Shown here one piece after another: positions 49,992 through 58,934 of a DNA stretch of 64,000 bases. Below the pieces are notes generated by a model. It had not been told where the DNA came from. It saw only the letters and a list, made by a program, of their open reading frames with translations, and did not search any database. Source of the stretch: Clostridia bacterium. Lineage in GTDB: Bacteria > Bacillota > Clostridia > Lachnospirales > Bianqueaceae. Where the stretch lies: positions 107,355-171,354 of the forward strand of contig CAAFMN010000064.1 in NCBI GenBank assembly GCA_900764045.1. The letters are read 5' to 3'. The translations under genes and the position numbers were made by a program. Within the stretch, counting starts at the first letter, position 1; each line of letters begins with the position of its first letter.

Positions 49992-50036
49992 CTCCAATTG
50001 ACTCCAGTTGGCTCCAACTGACTCCACCTGACTCCA
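49992..50036 (-). promoter_or_regulatory. MraZ operator: five TGGAG boxes spaced ten bases
   Basis: Minus-strand TGGAG occurs at 50032-50036, 50022-50026, 50012-50016, 50002-50006 and 49992-49996, exactly ten bases apart. MraZ rings bind such direct repeats with five-base spacers. The first box overlaps the last T of the -10, the last lies about ten bases before the ribosome site. Confidence 0.88.
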
Positions 50037-50063
50037 TTATAACATAGATTCGTTCCTTTGCAA
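50036..50063 (-). promoter_or_regulatory. SigA-type promoter of the mraZ (dcw) operon
   Basis: Minus-strand TTGCAA (50058-50063), 16-base spacer, TATAAT (50036-50041). It starts a few bases after the maf terminator. Confidence 0.85.
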
Positions 50064-50105
50064 GCACAAAAAAAGAACTTTTACATTTTTTTTGTAAAAG
50101 TTCTT
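50064..50105 (-). terminator. Terminator after maf
   Basis: AAGAACTTTTACA (50073-50085) and its complement (50093-50105) form a 13-bp stem, followed on the minus strand by seven T residues. Ten bases after the maf stop. Confidence 0.92.
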
Positions 50106-50114
50106 ATATGCCTA

Positions 50115-50687
50115 TCACTCTTCAGAAAGAAGAAAGCGCGTGGCCTCTCTGGCCAGCCTCGCTATGGGAAGCCCCATAACATTATAATAATCTCCCTGAA
50201 TCTGCCGGACAAGAAGCGCTCCCTTTCCCTGGATCCCGTAGCTTCCCGCTTTGTCCGCGTATTCTCCGGTATCCAGATAGGATTCGATCTCCGCCGCGCT
50301 CAGGGGATACATCTCCACCAGCGTCACATCCTGAAATACATGTTCCCGTCCCTGATAACACAGGCAACAGCCGGTAACGACCTGATGCATCCGCCCGGAA
50401 AGCTCCTCCAGCATCTGCCGTGCTTCCGAACGGTCCCTCGGTTTGCCAAGCATCCTGCCGTCGATCATCACTCCTGTATCGCATCCGATAACAAGTGCCT
50501 CCGGATATTTCTCTGCCAAGTGTCTTGCCTTATGCAACGCCAGATACCCCGGTCCTTCGCTAACTGGCATCCCCTCCGGCAGCGTCTCATCGATATCGGC
50601 TGGCAGTACCGTGTACTCATCCAACCACCGTTTTAACAACTCACGCCTTCGAGGAGAGGCGGACGCAAGTATTACCTGTGTTCCCAT
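50115..50687 (-). CDS. maf: Maf-family nucleotide pyrophosphatase
   Basis: House-cleaning nucleoside triphosphate pyrophosphatase that acts on dTTP/UTP or modified pyrimidine nucleotides. 190 residues. Start motif ILASASPRRRELL, the catalytic Asp region VIGCDTGVMIDGRMLGKPRDR and the late KAGSYGIQGKGALLV block are all present. Follows marR by nine bases and shares its promoter; a strong terminator follows. GGAGG precedes the ATG. In B. subtilis maf sits by the dcw-related mre genes; here it adjoins mraZ. Confidence 0.95.
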   Translation of the reverse strand: MGTQVILASASPRRRELLKRWLDEYTVLPADIDETLPEGMPVSEGPGYLALHKARHLAEKYPEALVIGCDTGVMIDGRMLGKPRDRSEARQMLEELSGRMHQVVTGCCLCYQGREHVFQDVTLVEMYPLSAAEIESYLDTGEYADKAGSYGIQGKGALLVRQIQGDYYNVMGLPIARLAREATRFLLSEE

Positions 50688-50696
50688 GTGTACCTC

Positions 50697-51131
50697 CTAT
50701 TGCAAGTTCCGCTCCAGATTCTCCATCATCTTCTGATGAACCTTCTGCATCGTCTGAAGTTCCTCCTGACTTACACCTTCAAACAGGATCTTCAAAAAGC
50801 GCTCTCTGGTCTCATTACCGGCCACGATCAACGGGTCTGCCGCAGGCGTCAGCTTGAGACGCATCACCCGTCGGTCCTTCTCATCATTCTGGACCTGAAG
50901 GTAGCCCCGCTTCTGAAGGAGATCCACCGCCTTGGATACATAGGACTTCGCCAGGAAACGCAGCTCCGAGACATCCGCCGCTTTATCATATTGCGGGTTG
51001 TTGTACAAAAACAGCAGTACATCCATTTCCGGTTTCGTAACACCCAGATTTCTGGCTGTCTCCGTCATCATACGGTTCAAAACTCTGTCGCTCTTTTGTA
51101 CGGCAACCAATACCTCTGTAATTGGCCTCAT
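50697..51131 (-). CDS. MarR-family transcriptional regulator
   Basis: 144 residues. Winged helix-turn-helix with the helix run VTKPEMDVLLFLYNNPQYDK, recognition helix VSELRFLAKSYVSKAVDLLQKRG and wing DEKDRRVMRLKLT, framed by dimerising helices. Such proteins repress exporters or stress genes and respond to small phenolic or other ligands. ATG at 51131 after AGGAGG (a GTG three bases upstream is possible). A 13-bp-arm palindrome covers its own -10, so it is probably autoregulated. It lies right after an ABC exporter pair but has its own promoter. Confidence 0.92.
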   Translation of the reverse strand: MRPITEVLVAVQKSDRVLNRMMTETARNLGVTKPEMDVLLFLYNNPQYDKAADVSELRFLAKSYVSKAVDLLQKRGYLQVQNDEKDRRVMRLKLTPAADPLIVAGNETRERFLKILFEGVSQEELQTMQKVHQKMMENLERNLQ

Positions 51132-51152
51132 CACAAACTCCTCCTACTTCGT

Positions 51153-51205
51153 CCTATAATAGTTCTTCTCTGAACCATTATAGGACGTTTTTTCGGAAAA
51201 GTCAA
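51153..51205 (-). promoter_or_regulatory. marR promoter with overlapping operator palindrome
   Basis: Minus-strand TTGACT (51200-51205), 17-base spacer, TATAAT (51177-51182). The palindrome CCTATAATGGTTC / GAACTATTATAGG (51172-51184 and 51153-51165, one mismatch) covers the -10 and start region, a classical repressor site. Confidence 0.85.
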
Positions 51206-51212
51206 GAAAAAT

Positions 51213-53045
51213 TTATTCCGCAAACGCGTTTTCAACGCTCTCCTCCTGGTACTGTCTGGTATACAGGTTGTAGTAATAGCCCTTCTTCTCCATCAGTTCC
51301 AGATGGGTTCCGCGCTCCACAATCTCTCCATCCTTCACAACCAGAATCACGTCAGCCTGACGAATCGTGGACAACCGGTGCGCAATAACAAAGGATGTCC
51401 GTCCCTTCATCAGATGTTCGATTGCGTCCTGAATCAGCTTTTCCGTCACGGTATCAATTGAAGAAGTCGCCTCATCCAGTACAAAAATTCTTGGATTCGC
51501 CAGAATGGCTCTCGCGAAGGACAACAGCTGCTTCTCACCGGTAGACAGAAGATCTCCTCCTTCTCCGACCTCGCTCTGATACCCTTTTTCCATACGGGCA
51601 ATCACACCGTCCGCAGAAACACTCTTGACAGCCGCCTCAATCTCTTCCATTGTCGCATCCGGTTTACCATACCGCAGATTCTCCAATACCGTCCCCGAAA
51701 AGAGGTGTGGAGACTGCAGCACATAACCGATATTGCTGTGCAGCCACAGCTGGGACCGTTCTCTGGCATCCCGGCCGTCGATCAGAATCTGTCCGGATGT
51801 CGGCTCAAAGAATCGACAAACCAGATTTACCAGCGTAGACTTTCCGGCGCCCGTCTCTCCGACAATGGCCACATTGGTTCCCTGCGGCACCTTCAGGTTA
51901 AAGTGCTCCAGAATATATTCGTCCCCATCCGGATACTTAAAGGAAACATCCCGGAACTCTATATCTCCATGCAGCTCCTCCCAGTTCTCCCGTTTGGGCT
52001 CGAAGCTGTCCCCGTACTTCTCGATCACTTCCGGCGAGTCGGCAACATCAGATTCCGTCTCCATCAGACGGGTAAAACGCTCTACATTGACCTGTACCAT
52101 GATCAGATCCGATATCGCGCGGACAATCCACTGAATCGGCTCCATCATACCCAACGCGTAGGACATGAATACAGAAAGTGTTCCCAGCTCAATCACCTGC
52201 TGCATCGTCACATATCCACCCTGCCACAATACCAATGCCAAAGCCAGATAGGAAGCAAAGGAGATCACCGAGGTAAAGAGCGCGCGAAAATGCGCCGCCC
52301 GAACGGAGGTATGCTTCATCTCCGCACTGGTTCGGTTGAAATCCTGCTCCATCTTATCCTCTACCACAAGTGTCTTAGTGGTTTTGGCTCCGGTAATTCC
52401 TTCATTAAAATTACCTGTGATCCGAGAATTGATCTCACGGATCTTACGGTTCAAAAACACCAGCTTCTTCTGGAAATATGCTGAAGCCAGCACGGTAAGT
52501 GGCACTACAACCAGCACCAGGAGCGCCAGACGCACATTGATCGACAGCATCACAATAATCGCACCGACCAGATAAGTCACATTCCAGACACCGTCCATCA
52601 GACTCCAGGAGACAAGGCCTCCGATTCTTCCCGTATCGCTCATGACCCGGGCATGAATATATCCTACGCTGTTCTGGTTATAATACGAAAAGGACAAGGT
52701 CTGCAGATGGTTAAAACTCAATCGCTTCAGGTCTCTTCCGACATACATCTCGACCTCGTTTGCCTGATAACAGGAGATAAAAGACATGATTACCTGTCCG
52801 AGCAGACAAACCACATAGCACGCTATAAAGACTCCCAAACCGTTCAAGATCCCTTTGCCGATAAACTCATCCAGCGCGTACTGCTGGAACAGGGGCCATA
52901 AAATATCCACACTACTGGTCAAAAGTCCCAGCGCTACCATACTCAATATCGTATACCGATAGGGCTTCAGATACGGCAAAAGCTTATTCAGTCCAAAATA
53001 CGGCAGCGACACATAATCTTTATTCTCAACTTTATTATTACTCAT
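51213..53045 (-). CDS. Heterodimeric ABC exporter subunit (consensus Walker B)
   Basis: 610 residues. Six-helix membrane domain, then ATPase with Walker A GETGAGKST, Walker B FVLDEATSSID and VIAHRLST. The signature reads LLSTGEKQ instead of LSGGQ, the expected asymmetry of the heterodimeric multidrug-exporter type. The start overlaps the partner's stop by eight bases; GAGGAGGG lies upstream. Immediately followed by the marR promoter. Likely multidrug or lipid export; substrate unknown. Confidence 0.92.
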   Translation of the reverse strand: MSNNKVENKDYVSLPYFGLNKLLPYLKPYRYTILSMVALGLLTSSVDILWPLFQQYALDEFIGKGILNGLGVFIACYVVCLLGQVIMSFISCYQANEVEMYVGRDLKRLSFNHLQTLSFSYYNQNSVGYIHARVMSDTGRIGGLVSWSLMDGVWNVTYLVGAIIVMLSINVRLALLVLVVVPLTVLASAYFQKKLVFLNRKIREINSRITGNFNEGITGAKTTKTLVVEDKMEQDFNRTSAEMKHTSVRAAHFRALFTSVISFASYLALALVLWQGGYVTMQQVIELGTLSVFMSYALGMMEPIQWIVRAISDLIMVQVNVERFTRLMETESDVADSPEVIEKYGDSFEPKRENWEELHGDIEFRDVSFKYPDGDEYILEHFNLKVPQGTNVAIVGETGAGKSTLVNLVCRFFEPTSGQILIDGRDARERSQLWLHSNIGYVLQSPHLFSGTVLENLRYGKPDATMEEIEAAVKSVSADGVIARMEKGYQSEVGEGGDLLSTGEKQLLSFARAILANPRIFVLDEATSSIDTVTEKLIQDAIEHLMKGRTSFVIAHRLSTIRQADVILVVKDGEIVERGTHLELMEKKGYYYNLYTRQYQEESVENAFAE

Positions 53046-54876
53046 GGGAATTTCCCTCCTCGGGCATCGTCATCTGCATATCAAACACATGGCGATAGAT
53101 CCCGTTCTTCTCCATCAATTCCTCGTGAGAGCCCATCTCCGCTACCCGTCCGTGATCCAGCACCAGAATACAATCAGCCTGCATCAGCGTCGTCACACGG
53201 TGAGAAATCAAAATCACCGTGGACTCTCCCAGATTCTTTCGCAGTGCCTGGCGAATCTTGGCATCCGTTTCCGAATCAACCGCCGACAGAGAATCGTCAA
53301 ACACCATGATCGGCGTCTTCTGCGTCAGCATCCGCGCGATCGCGGTCCGCTGCTTCTGTCCTCCGGACAACGTTACACCTCGTTCTCCCACAATCGTATC
53401 ATACCCATTGGCAAATTCGGTGATGGCATCATCCACGCAGGCAATCCTTGCCGCACGGCGAATCTCCTCCATGGGCATCTCACTTTTGGTGATACCGATA
53501 TTCTCCGCGATCGTCCTTGAGAACAGGAATGGCTCCTGCAATACCATACCAATATTGCTGCGGACCCATTTTGCCTTCATATCCGCGATATCCACACCGC
53601 CGATCGTGATCTTGCCACTGTCCTCCGGCAGCTCATACAAACGGTTCAGAAGATGCATCAGGGTAGATTTTCCGGAACCGGTTCCGCCTAAGATACCAAA
53701 GGTCGTACCACTGGGGATCGTAAAGGATACATCCTCCACTACAGGTATCTTGGCATCATAGCCAAAAGAAACATGAGAAAAGACAATATCCCCATGCATG
53801 TCCGGCTCCGTTGCCTCCGGCTTATCCTTCTCTTCTTCAGAATTCATGATATACATAATACGGTCAATCGACACATTCGCCTTACTCATCTCAGAGATCA
53901 CGCGGCCCAGCTGTCTAACCGGCCAGGTAAGCATGGAGTTATAGGACAAAAACGCGATAAATTCTCCTGCGGTAATATCTCCGTGTACACAGAATACCGC
54001 GCCGAAAATCAGCACCAGCATCACCTGCAGTCCGGAGATCAGATCGCCGGAACTCCAGAAAAAGGCCATCAGTTTCACCAGATCTACCCACAGGTTGGCG
54101 TATCGCTGATTCTGCTTCTCAAAACGATCCCGCTCATATTTTTCCCGTCCGAACGCCCGCACGACTCTCACGCCGGTCAGGTTCTCCTGCGCTATCGTCG
54201 AGAGGATACCCTCACTCTCATCGCACTCCTGGAAACGGGAACCAATCTTGGAATGGAAATAGGCCGAATATCCCAATACGATCGGGATGCAGGCCGTCGC
54301 GATCAACGCCAGCGGTACATTCATCGAATACATAAAGAACAGCGACAGTCCCATCAGAATGACAATTCGTACAATCGATGTCATCTGCTCGGCCACGAAG
54401 ACCTTGACACGGTCCACATCCGAAGTACAGCGCTGAATGATATCGCCGGTCTGATTCTTCATATGCCACGCAAAGGGCAGCTTCTGGATATGCGCGAACA
54501 GCTGATCTCTCATCGTCTGAAGCAGCGTCTCCGCGCCCTTATTATTGTTTACCGTTGAAGAATACTTACAAACCGCTGCAAAAGCCGCCAATAAAATAAT
54601 TGTCAATGCAATAATATGCAAATGTCCCCTGAGATACTCTACACCGCCAAAGGACAGGAGCGGCGTGCTCAAAAATCCAGGCAGATCCGGCTCTGCGCTG
54701 CCGATGACAGAATCCACCGTAAAGCGGATCAGCTGCGGCATCAGCATCTCTGCCAGCGTCACGAGGAACGCGCTCAGAATGCTGATGATAAAAAAGTGCA
54801 CACTTCCCCGCAGAAAATAAAAGAGCATCGAGGATTTTGTATATTTCCCCCGTACTTTTTCTGTTTTTCCAGACAT
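53038..54876 (-). CDS. Heterodimeric ABC exporter subunit (degenerate Walker B)
   Basis: 612 residues, upstream partner. Walker A GGTGSGKST, signature LSGGQKQR, Walker B MVFDDSLSAVD with Asp replacing the catalytic Glu, and LISHRVTT. Start 54876 follows GGAGG; the longer frame upstream includes leader sequence with an inverted repeat. A consensus promoter lies 115 bases upstream. With the partner it forms one consensus and one degenerate ATP site. Confidence 0.92.
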   Translation of the reverse strand: MSGKTEKVRGKYTKSSMLFYFLRGSVHFFIISILSAFLVTLAEMLMPQLIRFTVDSVIGSAEPDLPGFLSTPLLSFGGVEYLRGHLHIIALTIILLAAFAAVCKYSSTVNNNKGAETLLQTMRDQLFAHIQKLPFAWHMKNQTGDIIQRCTSDVDRVKVFVAEQMTSIVRIVILMGLSLFFMYSMNVPLALIATACIPIVLGYSAYFHSKIGSRFQECDESEGILSTIAQENLTGVRVVRAFGREKYERDRFEKQNQRYANLWVDLVKLMAFFWSSGDLISGLQVMLVLIFGAVFCVHGDITAGEFIAFLSYNSMLTWPVRQLGRVISEMSKANVSIDRIMYIMNSEEEKDKPEATEPDMHGDIVFSHVSFGYDAKIPVVEDVSFTIPSGTTFGILGGTGSGKSTLMHLLNRLYELPEDSGKITIGGVDIADMKAKWVRSNIGMVLQEPFLFSRTIAENIGITKSEMPMEEIRRAARIACVDDAITEFANGYDTIVGERGVTLSGGQKQRTAIARMLTQKTPIMVFDDSLSAVDSETDAKIRQALRKNLGESTVILISHRVTTLMQADCILVLDHGRVAEMGSHEELMEKNGIYRHVFDMQMTMPEEGNSHE

Positions 54877-54907
54877 ATTTTCCTCCAATTTTCGTCCAAA
54901 ACAAGGC

Positions 54908-54931
54908 AGAGCACATGTATCCATATGCTCT
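54908..54931 (-). promoter_or_regulatory. Inverted repeat in the leader of the ABC pair
   Basis: AGAGCATATG and CATGTGCTCT (minus strand) are ten-base arms with one mismatch around GATA, lying in the transcribed leader about 30 bases before the start site. No T-run follows, so it is more likely an operator or mRNA hairpin than a terminator. Confidence 0.45.
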
Positions 54932-54991
54932 TAAGCTTTACTTTACACTTCCTCCTCATTCTCCGTACATAATCTTGCAACCCTAAGCCCC

Positions 54992-55019
54992 ATTATACAT
55001 GGATTTTCCATAAATACAA
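54992..55019 (-). promoter_or_regulatory. SigA-type promoter of the 51-55 kb ABC pair
   Basis: Minus-strand TTGTAT (55014-55019), 16-base spacer, TATAAT (54992-54997). It begins nine bases after the uxuA-like stop. Confidence 0.7.
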
Positions 55020-55027
55020 TGGATTAT

Positions 55028-56020
55028 TTATAACACTTTTCGTGAATTCACTTCTTGCAGAGCACAGTGCAGCAGCCCCTTCATGTAGCCGGTCGAATAT
55101 GCCATCGCCGAATGCTTTCCTCCGCAGGATATCGCATACTCCGGCACATGATCCACATGGATCAATCCGTCATAGTCACAGCGCACCAGCTGCTTCATCG
55201 CGTCGTACATATTCATATACCCGTCTTCCAGAAGTGTTTCTTCAAAATAGCGGCCCGGCGCGCTGACATTGCGGAAATGCACAATCAGCACCTTTCCCGC
55301 TCCGACAAATTCCTGAATATCGTCCATCAGATTGCCAAAAGCCGCTCCGCCTTCCAGCCAGCAGCCAAAACACATCTTCATGCCCAGATACGGACTATTG
55401 CCGGACAGCCGGAACGCTTTACGGAAACACTCCGCCGAATGAATCAGGTTATGGATCCCTACCAGCGACTCAGCCGGCGGATCATTGGGATGCAGTGCGA
55501 TTTTAATGTGCTCCTCTTCGCAGACCGGCAGCACCCGCTCCAGCCAATACGCAAAGTTTTCCCACATCTCCTCTTCTCCGTATACCCTGCCGTGCGTATA
55601 CGGACGGGATTCCAGCTCATCCATGTCCACAATTCTGCCTTTTGCGCCGCGCATATGTTCTCCCACGGCATATCGGGTACTAAGCACCTGATTGGGCTCC
55701 CAGGTCATGTATACAATAGGGATCCCTGCCTTCGCCAGAATCCGGTTAAAACGGTTATATTCCTCAATCGCCCGGTCCCTCTCCGATAATCCCAGCTGAA
55801 ACTGCGGATTTTTATAAATCCGTGTATTACCTCCGTCCGTAATCGTCAGCCCTGCCTTGCGCACGCGCTCCGTAAAAAACATCACCGAATCGTAATCGGT
55901 ATGCGCATCATCAAACCACGCAAATACATGGTCCACTCCCTGCTGCTTAACAAACAGCAGCTCTTCATCCGTGCAGGAGGAACTGATGCCCTGCTGCACC
56001 CGTATTCTATCTCCTAACAT
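55028..56020 (-). CDS. Mannonate dehydratase-like enzyme (UxuA family)
   Basis: 330 residues of the xylose-isomerase-like TIM-barrel superfamily. Metal-binding and active-site blocks: ALHPNDPP near residue 178, MKMCFGCWLEGG near 217, VHFRNVSAP near 250 and IHVDHVPEY near 294. UxuA dehydrates D-mannonate to 2-keto-3-deoxygluconate. Last gene of a GH127/radical-SAM operon with one base between it and the SAM gene, so it may act on the acid derived from the released sugar. The substrate is not confirmed. Confidence 0.85.
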   Translation of the reverse strand: MLGDRIRVQQGISSSCTDEELLFVKQQGVDHVFAWFDDAHTDYDSVMFFTERVRKAGLTITDGGNTRIYKNPQFQLGLSERDRAIEEYNRFNRILAKAGIPIVYMTWEPNQVLSTRYAVGEHMRGAKGRIVDMDELESRPYTHGRVYGEEEMWENFAYWLERVLPVCEEEHIKIALHPNDPPAESLVGIHNLIHSAECFRKAFRLSGNSPYLGMKMCFGCWLEGGAAFGNLMDDIQEFVGAGKVLIVHFRNVSAPGRYFEETLLEDGYMNMYDAMKQLVRCDYDGLIHVDHVPEYAISCGGKHSAMAYSTGYMKGLLHCALQEVNSRKVL

Positions 56021-56947
56021 TTACTTCTCCCTTATAAGCCCTGTTCCGTCAAACACCGGAATAAAGCTCTCCCTGGCCGTGCCGCCCTCCTGAATATAGG
56101 CATTTTGCACCCCTATCTCCAAGGCGTATTCTACAACACGGTCATATTCTTTTCTCCGAAGCTTTCTCTCCAGCTCCGGATAGCGTCCGTCATGCAGAAG
56201 CGGTGTATATTGCTTCATCAGACTCATATAGATGCTGTCCCCATACGTCTCATACAGATACCGTACTACCGCGAGACTGTCCTCCCGTCCTCCGGGCAGA
56301 AGAAGATGGCGCACAATCACACCGCTAAGCATCATCCCATCCTCGTCAAAAACCGGCTCCGGTCTCTGCCGCACCATTTCCGCAAGCGCCTTTCTGGCCA
56401 CTTCCGGATAATCGGCCGCATGAGAATACTTGGCTGCCCGCGCGCTGTCCATATACTTGAAATCCGGCAGATAGATGTCCACCAGTCCCTCCAGACGCCG
56501 CAAAGCCTCTACAGTATCATACCCTCCGGTATTATACACTACGGGGATATTCAGTCCCTGCCGCTTTGCCGTCTGAAGCGCAGACACTACCTGCGGCAAA
56601 TAATGGGACGCGGTGACAAGATTGATATTGTGCGCGCCCTGTTCCTTCAGCGCGAAGAACGTCCGCACAAGCTCCTCTGTCGTAATCTCGCAGCCTTTGG
56701 CCGCATAACTGATCTCACGGTTCTGGCAGTAGACGCAGCCCAGCGCGCACCCACTGAAAAAGACAGCCCCGGAGCCCCTTGTCCCGGACAGACACGGCTC
56801 CTCCCAATAATGGAGCGCTGCTCTGCCCGCGTACATCTGTGCCGGAACTCCACAAGCCCCGGTCTCTCCTGCCAGCCGATTCGCGCCGCATCTTCTGGGG
56901 CACAGCCTACAGCTGGCATATTCGCTTAATTCTCCTTGCGGACCCAT
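56021..56947 (-). CDS. Radical SAM protein, PflA-like
   Basis: 308 residues. The SAM/4Fe-4S motif is FSGCALGCVYCQNREIS (Cys-x3-Cys-x2-Cys) near residue 68. A Cys-rich N-terminal motif CRLCPRRCGANR near residue 11 is common in PflA-related proteins of anaerobes. It activates or maturates another protein or modifies RNA by inference; the partner is not nearby. Start 56947 is preferred (GGGGAG upstream); it overlaps the GH127 stop by 22 bases. It lies between the hydrolase and the mannonate-dehydratase-like gene. Confidence 0.85.
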   Translation of the reverse strand: MGPQGELSEYASCRLCPRRCGANRLAGETGACGVPAQMYAGRAALHYWEEPCLSGTRGSGAVFFSGCALGCVYCQNREISYAAKGCEITTEELVRTFFALKEQGAHNINLVTASHYLPQVVSALQTAKRQGLNIPVVYNTGGYDTVEALRRLEGLVDIYLPDFKYMDSARAAKYSHAADYPEVARKALAEMVRQRPEPVFDEDGMMLSGVIVRHLLLPGGREDSLAVVRYLYETYGDSIYMSLMKQYTPLLHDGRYPELERKLRRKEYDRVVEYALEIGVQNAYIQEGGTARESFIPVFDGTGLIREK

Positions 56948-58869
56948 ACCATCAGCTCCCCTGCACTGCGGTTCGCCCAGGCATAATAGGGGATCCATAA
57001 CAATTCTTTTTCCTGATATTTTTCATCGCTTTCAAATCCATAGAGCGTATCCGCATCCCAGTCCTCCTGCTCCTGCATCCGGGCGGTACTGCGCAAAACC
57101 GTAACTCCGCCAAGGAAATCCGGCCGGTACTCCGATGTAAACTTCATATCCTGTCCCAGACGGATTCGGTGCAGATCCACTCCATTATCCGCTTCTTCCA
57201 GACAATAGACCACCGGTCCGCGCATCACCGCCGTCTTACCGATGTCCTCCCGGACTCTGGGATTGGCCCGAACCAGCTGTACCGGCATATCCAGCTCCAG
57301 TTCCAGACGGTCTCCAGCCTGCCATTCTCTGGACAGATAACAATATCCGTCCTTGCTCTCTCCAGAGATCTCCTCTCCGTTGCAGGTCAGATGATAAGAA
57401 CGGCACCACCCCGGAATCCGAAGCGCCATCGTGTACTCCCCGCTCTCCATCCATTCCATCCGCACCATACCATTCCACGGATATCCCGTCTGTACACGCA
57501 GATGCGCTGTCTGTCCGCCGATCTGAGTCTTGAGGTCTCCGCCCAGATATAGATGTACAAATAATGTCGTATCGTTTTTCCCATAAGCATAATCCGGCAA
57601 AGAACTCATCAGACGCGCCAGATTGGGCGGGCAACACGCACAGCCGAACCACTTCTGGCGTTCCACCCGGACACTGGAACGCGCCTCGTCCTTAAGCACG
57701 CCTTCCGGTTCGACTTCCAGCGGATTCACATAGAAAAATCTTGTACCATCCAAGGTCATTCCGCTGATAATTCCATTATACAGTGCACGCTCCATCACAT
57801 CAGCGTACTCTCCCTTAGGCTCGATCATAAGCATCCTTTTCGCAAAAAACACCAGTCCGATCGCCGCGCAGGTCTCGCCGTAGATGGTATCGTTCGGCAG
57901 ATGATAATCGTATGTAAAGGCCTCTCCAAACTTGGAGGAACCAATCGATCCCGTAATGTACATTCTCCTGCGGGTCATATTACTCCACAGACTTTGCAGT
58001 GCATCGTACAGAGAGTCGTCCCCGGTCTCCCTTGCCACATCCGCCATACCGGAATACAGATACACCGCACGCACGGCGTGTCCTTCCGCCTCCTGCTGTT
58101 CCCGCACGGGCTTTCCCGCCTGATAATACTGATACTTAAAATAGCTTTTCGCCCAATGGAAGGGCTTACCCGGGTGCGGCTCATTCTCAAAATACAGCGG
58201 CGCCTGCCCTCTCTGGTCGATAAAATACTTCGCCAGCTTCAGATGCTTGGGGTCTCCTGTCACCGCGTACAGCTTCATCAGCGCCAGCTCCAGCACTTCA
58301 TGTCCAGGATACCCATGGCACTTGCCCTCTTCTGTACCGAAATACGAATCAATATAATCCACGTACCGCAGCATCGCGTCCAGAAGCTTACGTTTTCCGG
58401 TCGCGCGCCAGTATGCCACAGCAGCTTCCAGCATATGTCCCGCGCAGTACAATTCATGATTGTCCCGCAGATTGGTCCAGCGCTGATCCAGGCCATTGAT
58501 AATGTAGTACGTATCCAGATATCCGTCCGGCTGCTGCGCGCTTACGATCAGATCGATCGCGCCGTCCGCCGTCTCCTCCAGCTCCGGATCCGGATGCTGA
58601 ATCAGCGAATACGCTACAGCCTCCAGCCATTTGGCTACATCGCTGTCCTGAAAGACGCATCCGCCGAATCCGCCCTCTTCCAATCCTGCCGCGACCCGGA
58701 AATTACGCATGCAATAGCTGGGCGCCGCTCCTTCTACCCGATCATTCAGCGCTTCCCACTGATAGGGGATGATTTTGGTCCGGGCAACCTCGATAAAATG
58801 TCCCCAAAACCCATCCTTCACCTGTATTTCTTCCATCGGAACCGCCTGTGTATATCTCTCTGTATTCAT
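56926..58869 (-). CDS. Beta-L-arabinofuranosidase-like GH127 enzyme
   Basis: 647 residues of the GH127 (DUF1680) family. The catalytic zinc and nucleophile Cys cluster is visible: E-x-C in TIYGETCAAIG (near 350) and WFGCACCPPNLARLM (near 425). Alpha/alpha barrel precedes beta sandwiches. No signal peptide, so it acts inside the cell on imported oligosaccharides. It removes beta-L-arabinofuranose from plant glycans, perhaps with the GH78 gene elsewhere in the window. Start 58869 after GGAGGG; the promoter overlaps the end of spoIIR. First gene of a three-gene unit. Confidence 0.9.
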   Translation of the reverse strand: MNTERYTQAVPMEEIQVKDGFWGHFIEVARTKIIPYQWEALNDRVEGAAPSYCMRNFRVAAGLEEGGFGGCVFQDSDVAKWLEAVAYSLIQHPDPELEETADGAIDLIVSAQQPDGYLDTYYIINGLDQRWTNLRDNHELYCAGHMLEAAVAYWRATGKRKLLDAMLRYVDYIDSYFGTEEGKCHGYPGHEVLELALMKLYAVTGDPKHLKLAKYFIDQRGQAPLYFENEPHPGKPFHWAKSYFKYQYYQAGKPVREQQEAEGHAVRAVYLYSGMADVARETGDDSLYDALQSLWSNMTRRRMYITGSIGSSKFGEAFTYDYHLPNDTIYGETCAAIGLVFFAKRMLMIEPKGEYADVMERALYNGIISGMTLDGTRFFYVNPLEVEPEGVLKDEARSSVRVERQKWFGCACCPPNLARLMSSLPDYAYGKNDTTLFVHLYLGGDLKTQIGGQTAHLRVQTGYPWNGMVRMEWMESGEYTMALRIPGWCRSYHLTCNGEEISGESKDGYCYLSREWQAGDRLELELDMPVQLVRANPRVREDIGKTAVMRGPVVYCLEEADNGVDLHRIRLGQDMKFTSEYRPDFLGGVTVLRSTARMQEQEDWDADTLYGFESDEKYQEKELLWIPYYAWANRSAGELMVWVRKEN

Positions 58870-58905
58870 TCTGTGACCCTCCTGCAGATTCATTTTATTG
58901 ATTTC

Positions 58906-58934
58906 ATTATATCTGAAACAATCCGCAAAGTCAA
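58906..58934 (-). promoter_or_regulatory. SigA-type promoter of the GH127 operon
   Basis: Minus-strand TTGACT (58929-58934), 17-base spacer, TATAAT (58906-58911). The -35 includes the spoIIR stop codon TGA. Confidence 0.88.
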
